NCBI GenBank assembly: GCA_021847015.1 | Contig: JAJZVW010000004.1 | Span: 62,001-126,000, forward strand | Direction: 5' to 3' | Length of the DNA: 64,000 bases | Source of the DNA: Pseudomonadota bacterium | GTDB lineage: Bacteria > Pseudomonadota > Alphaproteobacteria > Rhodospirillales > Magnetospirillaceae | Shown here: positions 19,498 to 27,100 of the stretch, one piece after another | Layout of the letters: each line of letters begins with the position of its first letter | How positions within the stretch are numbered: position 1 is the first letter of the stretch | The notes under the pieces: generated by a model | What the model was told of the DNA's origin: nothing | The model's input: only the letters and a program-made list of their open reading frames with translations | The model's database searches: none | Made by a program: the position numbers and the translations under genes

Positions 19498-21012
19498 ATG
19501 AACGTCGGCGTCGGCATCGCCATCGGATCGACCTCGGCGGGGGTGCCGGCGATGCTCGACCTTGAGGAGCTGCTGGCGACCCGCCTGCTGGTGCAGGGCA
19601 ATTCGGGATCGGGCAAGTCGCATCTGCTGCGCCGCCTGGTCGAACAAAGCGCCGCCTGGGTGCAGCAGGCCATCCTCGACCCCGAGGGCGATTTCGTCAC
19701 CCTGGCGGAGGCGTTCGGCCACGTGGTCATCGACGCGGCGCTGCACACCGAATCGGCCCTTCAGCACATCGCGTCGCGCGTGCGCCAGCACCGGGTCTCG
19801 GTGGTGCTCAACCTCGAGAACCTGGAAACCGAGCGCCAGATGCGCCATGCGGCCGCCTTCCTTGGCGGCCTGTTCGACGCGGATCGCGACCATTGGCACT
19901 CCATGCTGGTGGTGGTGGACGAGGCGCAGCTGTTCGCCCCGGCGGCGGCCGGCGACGTTTCCGACGAGGCGCGCAAGGCGTCCCTGGGGGCGATGACCAA
20001 CCTGATGTGCCGCGGCCGCAAGCGGGGGCTGGCGGGAATCATCGCCACCCAGCGGCTGGCCAAGCTGGCGAAGAACGTCGCCGCCGAGGCGTCGAACTTC
20101 CTGATGGGGCGCACCTTCCTCGACATCGACATGGCGCGGGCGGCCGACCTTCTGGGAATGGAGCGCCGGCAGGCGGAGACCTTTCGCGACCTCCAGCGCG
20201 GGCATTTCGTCGCCCTGGGCCCGGCGCTGGCGCGCCGGCCGCTGCCGATCCGCATCGGCGAGGTGCGCACGGCGGCGCGGGCGGGCAGCCCCCGGCTGGT
20301 GCCGCTGCCTTCGACCGCGCCCGAAAATGCCCGGGACCTCATTCTCACGCCGGGAGAGTGCGAGACTCCGAGGCCGATGCCACCCCGGCCCAGCGCGGCC
20401 GCGACCGCCGAATTGATGCAGCAACTGGCGCGGTCCTTGCCCGCCCCGGTGCGCGAACCGCCGGCACCGGAACCGGTCCCGGCCAGCGCGTCCGATTTCG
20501 ATGCCGCCCTGCGCGAGGTCCTGGCCGAGCCGGACACGGCGTACCGCTCGGTCGCGGTTCTCTATCAGGATTTTCTGGTGCGGTGCCGCGCCCGCCAGGT
20601 CAATGGGCGCCAGCTCGACCTCGCCGCCTTCCGGCGCAAGCTGGCGGCCGCGCGGGCCGGCGTGGACGCCGCCACCGCCGAAAACCCGGAATGGGAGAAA
20701 GCCGAATCCGCCGCCGCCCTCCTGCCCGAGGATTTGCAGGCGGTCTTTCTGCTGCTGGCGCGCGCCGCGCTGGACGGGGCGCCCTGCCCGCCCGACGCCG
20801 CCATCGCCCGCGCGCGGGGCAGCCGCTCCACCGCCCGGGCGCGCGGCCTGCTGACCTACCTGGAGCAGCGCGGCCTGCTGACCATCCGGGAAGACGCGTT
20901 CGGCAATCGCATCATCGGCCTGCCCGGACTGGGCTGGCAGACCGCACCCGGCCAACCCGACGCGGCCGATCCGCCGGCCGCCGCGGGCGGCGGCCTTTTC
21001 GACGTCGCCTGA
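19498..21012 (+). CDS. HerA/FtsK-like P-loop ATPase (DUF87-type)
   Basis: This 504-residue ATPase resembles the HerA/DUF87 helicase family. Walker A is GNSGSGKS (34-41) after LEELLATRLLVQ, and Walker B is MLVVVDEAQLFAP (D141, E142). A conserved region with NLMCRGRKRGLAGIIATQRLAKL follows, the sensor-like block of this family. After about residue 290 a Pro/Ala-rich linker leads to a C-terminal helical, winged-helix-like region (RARGLLTYLEQRGLLTIRED). An AAGGAG ribosome site precedes the ATG by six bases. No nuclease partner (NurA/SIR2) is adjacent, so the role is unknown. It ends directly against the convergent kinase gene. Confidence 0.8.
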   Translation: MNVGVGIAIGSTSAGVPAMLDLEELLATRLLVQGNSGSGKSHLLRRLVEQSAAWVQQAILDPEGDFVTLAEAFGHVVIDAALHTESALQHIASRVRQHRVSVVLNLENLETERQMRHAAAFLGGLFDADRDHWHSMLVVVDEAQLFAPAAAGDVSDEARKASLGAMTNLMCRGRKRGLAGIIATQRLAKLAKNVAAEASNFLMGRTFLDIDMARAADLLGMERRQAETFRDLQRGHFVALGPALARRPLPIRIGEVRTAARAGSPRLVPLPSTAPENARDLILTPGECETPRPMPPRPSAAATAELMQQLARSLPAPVREPPAPEPVPASASDFDAALREVLAEPDTAYRSVAVLYQDFLVRCRARQVNGRQLDLAAFRRKLAAARAGVDAATAENPEWEKAESAAALLPEDLQAVFLLLARAALDGAPCPPDAAIARARGSRSTARARGLLTYLEQRGLLTIREDAFGNRIIGLPGLGWQTAPGQPDAADPPAAAGGGLFDVA

Positions 21013-22857
21013 TCAGGGGCCGGCCGCATCGGGAAGGGTGAAGAAGAACGTGCTGCCCTGACCGGGTTGGGACTGGACCCAGATATGGCCGTGGTGCCGC
21101 TGGACGATGCGTTTGCAGATGGCCAGGCCGATGCCGGTTCCCGGATAGGCTTCGGGGGGGTGCTGACGGCGGAAGATCTCGAAAAGATCATGGGTGGTGG
21201 TCTCGATGCCGATGCCGTTGTCGGCCACCCGGAACAGCCACCCTTCCCCTTGGCGTTCCGCGGCAACGACCACCGTGGGAGCCACGCCGGGCCGGCGGAA
21301 CTTGACGGCGTTGCCGATCAGATTCTGGAAAAGCTGCACCAGCTGGATCTCGTCGGCCACCACCTCGGGCAGATCGCCGACGGAAACGTCCGCGCCGCTT
21401 CCCGCGATGCTGTCCCGGAGATTGTCCACCGCCGCCAGGCACGCCTGCCGCGAGGAGACATGCGAAAAGGCCCGCTCTTGCCCCGCCATGCGGGAGTACG
21501 CGAGCAGGTCGTTGATCATGGCGTGCATGCGCCTGCCCGAGCGGACGATGAAGCCGATATACTCGTCCGCGTCCTCGCCGAGCTTGCCGCCATAGCGGCG
21601 CTCCAGCAACTGTGTGAAGGAAATGATGTTGCGCAGCGGTTCCTGGAGATCGTGGGACGCGACGTAGGCGAAGCGCTCCAATTCGCTGTTGGTCTCCGTC
21701 AGGCGGTTGACCGCCTGTTCCAAATCGGTCTCGCGCCGTTGTCTTTGCGTGATGTCGCGGACCACCCCCACCGCCTGCCAGCGCTCCTTCAGCGGCAGCG
21801 CCGAGATCGACACCTCCACCGGGAACCGGGCGCCGTCCCGGCGCATGCCGATCGTGGTCAGGGTGCGCCCGATCACCGGCCCGCCCCCCGAGTTGCGGAA
21901 GGCCTGGAAACCCGTCTCGAATCCGGGCTTGACCTCAGCGGGGAGTATGAGCCGGTGGAGGTCGTCCCCCGCCACTTCGGCCGCGGAATATCCGAACATT
22001 TTCTCAGCCGCGTGATTCCAGAACGTGATCCGGCCGTCCTCGTCGATGGTGATGACGGCATCCAGGGCGACCGCCGCCATGGTGCGGAAGCGTTCCTCGC
22101 TGCTTCGCAACGACGCCTCGACCTCCTGCTGGGATCGTATGCGCGCCGTTCCCTCCCGCGCGGTCACGACGATGCCGATCACGCCGAACAGCCAGATGAA
22201 GGCATGACCGATGGCCAGGACCCTGACCTCGCCCGCGCTGGCCTTGAGATACGGGCCCAAAGGGGTGACCACGTCGATCCCGCCGCGGACATCGCCGGTC
22301 TTGTAGCCCTGCTTGCCATGACATTTCAGGCATCCCGCTTCGGTGACCATGGGCAGCATCACGCGGACCGCCGGGTCCCCGCCGTCGGTGACGATCGCGC
22401 TGACCTCCGTCGCGCCCATCTGCAACTGCCGCAGGGCCGCGACCTCCCATGGATCGGGGGCGTTGATGGGATTGAGCGGTTTGAGGCTGGTGATGCGCCC
22501 CTTGGCGACGTACCCCTGTCCCATCAGCTCCCGCAGCATATAGGCCGGGTTCATCAGGGTCAGGGCCTTGCCCGACGTGGTGACGAGATCGCGGTCGGGG
22601 ATATCGGCGAGATAGGGATTGGGCGGCGTTTTGGCGTCGGGAGGGACGTAGACGCCGCCATGCTGGGTCGCCCAGCGGCGGAAGCCCATGTTGGTGCGCA
22701 CGCTGGTCCGGGCTTCGTTCTTGGCACTTTCCAGTGCCTGGCCGCGCACGTTGATCACGGCCGTCGCCAGGGACAGCGCCACCGCGCCGCTCCACAGCAG
22801 CGTCACCCAGACCATGTAACGCCGCAACGTCCCTACCGAGATCGGCTTGGCCGCCAT
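21013..22857 (-). CDS. Sensor histidine kinase with DUF3365 haem-binding domain and PAS domain
   Basis: This 614-residue membrane kinase has helix 1 at about 16-36. A periplasmic DUF3365/Tll0287-like domain (40-205) follows with a CLKCH (CxxCH) haem c motif at 176-180, then helix 2 (about 212-232) and a PAS domain (250-370). The HisKA domain has the phosphoacceptor H402 in ASHDLQEPLRN, and the HATPase domain has NLIGNAVKF and GTGIGLAI boxes. No response-regulator gene is adjacent. The haem motif suggests redox or gas sensing in the periplasm (inference from the family). The downstream end touches the ATPase gene stop; trxC lies 89 bases upstream on the same strand. Confidence 0.88.
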   Translation of the reverse strand: MAAKPISVGTLRRYMVWVTLLWSGAVALSLATAVINVRGQALESAKNEARTSVRTNMGFRRWATQHGGVYVPPDAKTPPNPYLADIPDRDLVTTSGKALTLMNPAYMLRELMGQGYVAKGRITSLKPLNPINAPDPWEVAALRQLQMGATEVSAIVTDGGDPAVRVMLPMVTEAGCLKCHGKQGYKTGDVRGGIDVVTPLGPYLKASAGEVRVLAIGHAFIWLFGVIGIVVTAREGTARIRSQQEVEASLRSSEERFRTMAAVALDAVITIDEDGRITFWNHAAEKMFGYSAAEVAGDDLHRLILPAEVKPGFETGFQAFRNSGGGPVIGRTLTTIGMRRDGARFPVEVSISALPLKERWQAVGVVRDITQRQRRETDLEQAVNRLTETNSELERFAYVASHDLQEPLRNIISFTQLLERRYGGKLGEDADEYIGFIVRSGRRMHAMINDLLAYSRMAGQERAFSHVSSRQACLAAVDNLRDSIAGSGADVSVGDLPEVVADEIQLVQLFQNLIGNAVKFRRPGVAPTVVVAAERQGEGWLFRVADNGIGIETTTHDLFEIFRRQHPPEAYPGTGIGLAICKRIVQRHHGHIWVQSQPGQGSTFFFTLPDAAGP

Positions 22858-22946
22858 GGGGACCCCCGTCTGCTTTCCCAAGATAGGATAGCTGTCCGCC
22901 AGGGGGGCGGCAATTCGATCGGGTGAAACGGACCTGCCGACGTGGG

Positions 22947-23387
22947 TCAGCCGGAAAGATGCCGCTGGACCCAGCGGTACAATTCCTGCCCCGGCAGGGC
23001 GCCGCTGTGCCGCGCCAGTTCCTGCCCGCCCGTGAACAGGATCAGGGTGGGAATGGCGCGGACCTGGAAGCGGGCGGCCAGCTCCGGCTCGGCCTCGGTA
23101 TCGACCTTGCCCAGGCGCAGACGGGGCTCGAGCTGCGCCGCCGCCGCCTCGAACACCGGGGCCATGGCCCGGCAGGGGCCGCACCACTCCGCCCAGAAAT
23201 CCACCAGCAGCGGCAGGTCCGCCGCCCCCGCGTGGCGGTCGAAGCGTGCCCTGCTGAGGGGGAGCGGATGGCCGGCGAACAGGGGCTTGCCGCATTGCCC
23301 GCATTTCCCGCCCTCCCCCCGGCGCTCCGCCGGCAGGCGGTTGAGGGTATCGCAATGGGGACAAGGAATGACGATGGAACCGGCCAT
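22947..23387 (-). CDS. trxC: Thioredoxin 2 (zinc-binding TrxC type)
   Basis: This 146-residue thioredoxin has the extra N-terminal zinc module typical of TrxC: C9-x2-C12 and C29-x2-C32 (CPHC, CGQC). The thioredoxin domain has the active site WCGPC at 68-72 and the cis-proline loop AIPTLILF. TrxC proteins are cytoplasmic reductases associated with oxidative stress. The ATG at 23387 is where the zinc module begins; a longer frame to 23645 lacks family similarity. It is divergent from the DUF1059 gene. Confidence 0.9.
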   Translation of the reverse strand: MAGSIVIPCPHCDTLNRLPAERRGEGGKCGQCGKPLFAGHPLPLSRARFDRHAGAADLPLLVDFWAEWCGPCRAMAPVFEAAAAQLEPRLRLGKVDTEAEPELAARFQVRAIPTLILFTGGQELARHSGALPGQELYRWVQRHLSG

Positions 23388-23532
23388 GGGATCACCCGCG
23401 ACGCACGTTGGAGACGCACGGTTCATATAGGGGGGAATCGGGGGCGCGCAAAAACGGGGGAGGCGAAGGCCGGCCGCTTGGGTTTGGCCAACGAGTCCCG
23501 ACATCATCCCCACCGAAGCTGAGGAGGATAGC

Positions 23533-23727
23533 ATGGGCCGCAAATTCATCGACTGCCGCGAGCACCCGAGCGCCGCAAACTGCACCCTGGCCTTATCCGC
23601 CGACAGCGAGGACGAATTGATCGAGGCCGCCGTCCAGCACGCCAAGGCCGTTCACGGCGAACAGGACACGCCGGAGTTCCGCGACCAGATCCGCCGGTCG
23701 ATGCACGAGGGCGCGCCGCCGGCCTGA
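23533..23727 (+). CDS. DUF1059 family small protein
   Basis: This 64-residue protein has the DUF1059 layout: an N-terminal KFIDCRE, a second cysteine in AANCTLALSADSEDELIEAAVQHAKAVHG, and an acidic C-terminus. The family has no assigned function. A strong GAGGAGG ribosome site lies seven bases before the ATG. It is the last clear core gene before the accessory block. Confidence 0.75.
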   Translation: MGRKFIDCREHPSAANCTLALSADSEDELIEAAVQHAKAVHGEQDTPEFRDQIRRSMHEGAPPA

Positions 23728-24187
23728 GATTTCGGCCGTCGGCTCCGGACCCGGACATGGATGGGACGGGGAACCGCCCTTGCGTCCCGTGTTGGGACTT
23801 TCGAACGGGACTGGCCACTGCCCGCCGCGCTCGTCGCGGGCATCCACGCCATTCCACCTGACAGGCGGTGGAGGAGCGGCACGGCGTGGATAGCCGGAAC
23901 ACGTCCGGCCATGACGATATCACATTGAAATTACGCCATTTTATAGCGCCAATACGATCCGCGAACAGAGCCAAGAACCATGTTCCACGGGGTTTCCGGA
24001 CAACCGCCACCCCACCTCATGCCGAGTGGCTCCTTTGGGCCGTGAGCTGCCATCAAAGGGCGTTTCTTGAATGGCAGCTTGGCGCCAGAAGCGGATGTTT
24101 CTTATTGCCTCACCACTTCAATGCGCGACACGCTGCTTACTAACCGTGCCGTTCTGGCGTCACAGGGAGGTGCGCTGGACAAAATGC
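23728..24187. other. Non-coding gap with REP-like hairpin cluster at the edge of the accessory block
   Basis: No gene is supported in these 460 bases. The first half holds three nested or adjacent hairpins: CCCGC/GCGGG; ATCCACGCC (23842-23850) with GGCGTGGAT (23883-23891), containing an inner CCACC/GGTGG; and CCGGA/TCCGG. They resemble a repetitive extragenic palindrome unit. The second half (from about 23915) is noticeably AT-richer, with only short random frames, and may mark the boundary of the inserted DNA. Confidence 0.5.
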
Positions 24188-27100
24188 TCACCCCGCTGCA
24201 CGCACCTCGCGGAAACTGTCGCTGATCTGCAGCGCGGCGCTGCGGCGATCCCCCATATCGACCAGCACGTCCAGAATCCGCAATAGCTTTTGGGCCAAGG
24301 CGGACTGCATCGGGGTCTCGCGGAAGGCCAGCGCCTGCACCAGTCCGGCAATGCGAGCCGGCAAGGTAGTCCCGAGCCAACCTTTGAGGCTGTTGCGCCC
24401 CGGCGTCAGGATGACCAGCACCTGGTCGGCAAAAGCCTCGGCGGGATAGTCCGCCTGGCTACGCTCCACCAGGGTGAGATAATCCGACATCACATGCGCC
24501 GACCAGCCTACCGCGCGCACCAAGGTGTCGATCAGCGGCATAACCCTACCGACATCGCTCCATTGGCCGTTTGCAAAGCGTGACGCGCCACCGGCCTCGA
24601 CCGAGATCAGGAAGAACCCCCGCACCATGCGGGGCAATTCGAAGCCGTGCAGTTCGCCGGCACGGTAGCCGGCGGGATCGAACACCGGATCACGCAGCAT
24701 ACGCCCTAGTGCCAATTGCAGCAACTCGACCGCATTGGCTTGCATCTCGGGTGGATCATAGACCGCCATGCAGAGAAAGAGGTCGATGAAGGGACCCAAC
24801 AGCTCAAAGCAAGTCTCGTCCTCCAAGGCGAAGACCGGGTCAAGGAAGAGTGCACACATCTCGGCCGTGCTGCTGTGCAGGGCAATCCGGGCAAACAGCC
24901 GGCCGACTGCATTGTCGAGTTCACCCACCCGCTCGCTTGATTCGCGCCAGCCGCGCGCCTTCCAAGGCGGTGCCATGCGTTCCACCACCCAGGTGCGCAT
25001 CTCGACCGCGAAACGCAGGAATTTGTCGCGGCTGGCGGGATCGCCCAGGATGGGTCCGACCTCGAGCTGACCCAAGGACTTGGCCGCGAAATTCCAGTCG
25101 ATGGCACGATCCGGCTGGCGCCAGCGCTGGCGGCGCTCGTCTTCGGTGAACTCCGCGAAGATGTCGTTGTATGGCTGGGCGGGATCCGCCCCATCGACAG
25201 CAACCCAGGCCGGCGGCAAGCCCGGCAAATCAGGCCAGGACTGCGGCGCATCGAACAGCGCCATCGCTTGCGCCACCCGTTCCAACCGCCGTTCGGCGAT
25301 GAAGCTGGCATCGAAGACCAGGCGATTCTGGCCCGGCTGGATGTCATAGACGCTGAGCGCAACCGCCAGCCACAACGCGCACCAGGCGATCTTGGAGTCT
25401 ATCTCCCCCAAGTCCTGCGCAAGACCCAGTGCCGCCAATGCCACCTTGTCCAGCGGATGGGCGACCAGTGTCAGCAGTGCCCGCTTGGCGGCCGCATCGC
25501 CAGGATCCCGGCGGATTTCGCCGGCGAGCGCCGTGGCGGCACTCAGCGCCGCATGCCCGGGAATCTCGGAATGGTTGGACCAGAGCGAATCGGAGACTTC
25601 CGGCATTTTCGCGGCAAGGTCGATCACGCTTCGCGCCCAGGCGATATCCTCGGCGCCGAATGAATCGCGATATTTCAGCACCACCGCGGCGACTCCCGCC
25701 ACAGCGCCCCGGCGCATGCTGATCTCATGCTGATCCCCAGCGATGGGACCAAACAGCGTCGTGGCTTCGAAGCCTCTGGCGAAGGTCACCGCGTCGGCCG
25801 GGGCATAACTTGTGTCCAACGCCTCGCCGTCCAGCGAGCGATGCGCCCAGAACCACATCAGATGTTCGCTCTGGCGCGCTTGACTTTCGAGGAAATCGGG
25901 GTCCTGGGCTGCTTCTTGGGCGCGCGGGTTCTCGATCCTAACCAGCCTTTGTTCGGCATTGTTGGGATCGGTGATGACCTGAAAGTTTTCCGGCTTGGCG
26001 AACTCGGCATTGAAGTCCGCCGTCTCTTGCAGGTCGGCCACCCAGGCGGCATCGCCCCTCTCTTCCTCGTAATTGAAGGGCAGATTCTGGGGGAACGCGG
26101 CGATGGCAGCGCGGGCGCGCGCCACCAATTCTTTGTCGCCGCGCGCAAAGAACAGCACCAGATAGTCCCGCAGCCAGCGCTGGCGAAAGGGGAGCTTGTT
26201 GAGCGCATCCACCGCCAGGATATGGGCGCGGTCGCTGCGCCCGTGAAAGCCGATCAGGCCGGAGAAACTGGATTCCTGCACCCGCCTCCACAAATCGTAG
26301 GTCCAAAGCCGCTGGCTGGTGATCAGCGCCAGGGTGGCGGGGGTGGCCGCGCCGGTGCGCAGGAATACCGCCACCGCCACGCCCAGCGCGGCAACGGAGG
26401 CATTGCCTTCCACGATGTCGCGGATCACGTCGTCGACCGGCCGCCCCCCATCGATCTGGTGGAAGGCCCAGCTCTCCAGGGCGAGATAGGCGCTGGCCAG
26501 CGGCTTGGGTGCCCAGATGCCGCGTGCCCAAAAATATTCCCGGTCGGTGCCCCAGAATTGTTGCCATCCCCAAGGAAATTCCAACTCCAGCGGGATGGGA
26601 GTGCCGCGCCGGTTTGGGTCAAGACGGTGCAACTGGCGCCACGCCGTCATGGCGTGGTTGGTGAGGTCCTTGATCAGCCGCAGTGCCTGCGCGGGCGCGT
26701 GATCGAACAAAGCATGGAAGGGTTCGCGCAAGGGCGAGGCAGGAAAATACTCGCTGACGTCGCGGTCCACCGCCAGATTGTCCCAGGCGCCATGTTCCAG
26801 GGACGGCACCCCGATGATCGAGAACGGCCCCGACAGGATCATGTTGTCTTCGTCGCTGCGCTCCGGCTCGGGCTTGGCGCGCGCCGCCGCGATCCGGTCA
26901 TTGCGCTGGCGGCGCTCTTCCCGCTCGCGGTTCAGCCGGTCTTCCGGCAATTCCTTTTTGAAATGCGCCAGCGCGAGATCGACCAGTTGGGCGGCGTGGG
27001 TGGTGGCCAGGATCGGGGAAATGACCAAGACATGCTTGAAGACCTTGTCGAGGCGATGGTGATTGGCCAGTAGCGCGTCCAGATAGCGGGTGATCAAGTC

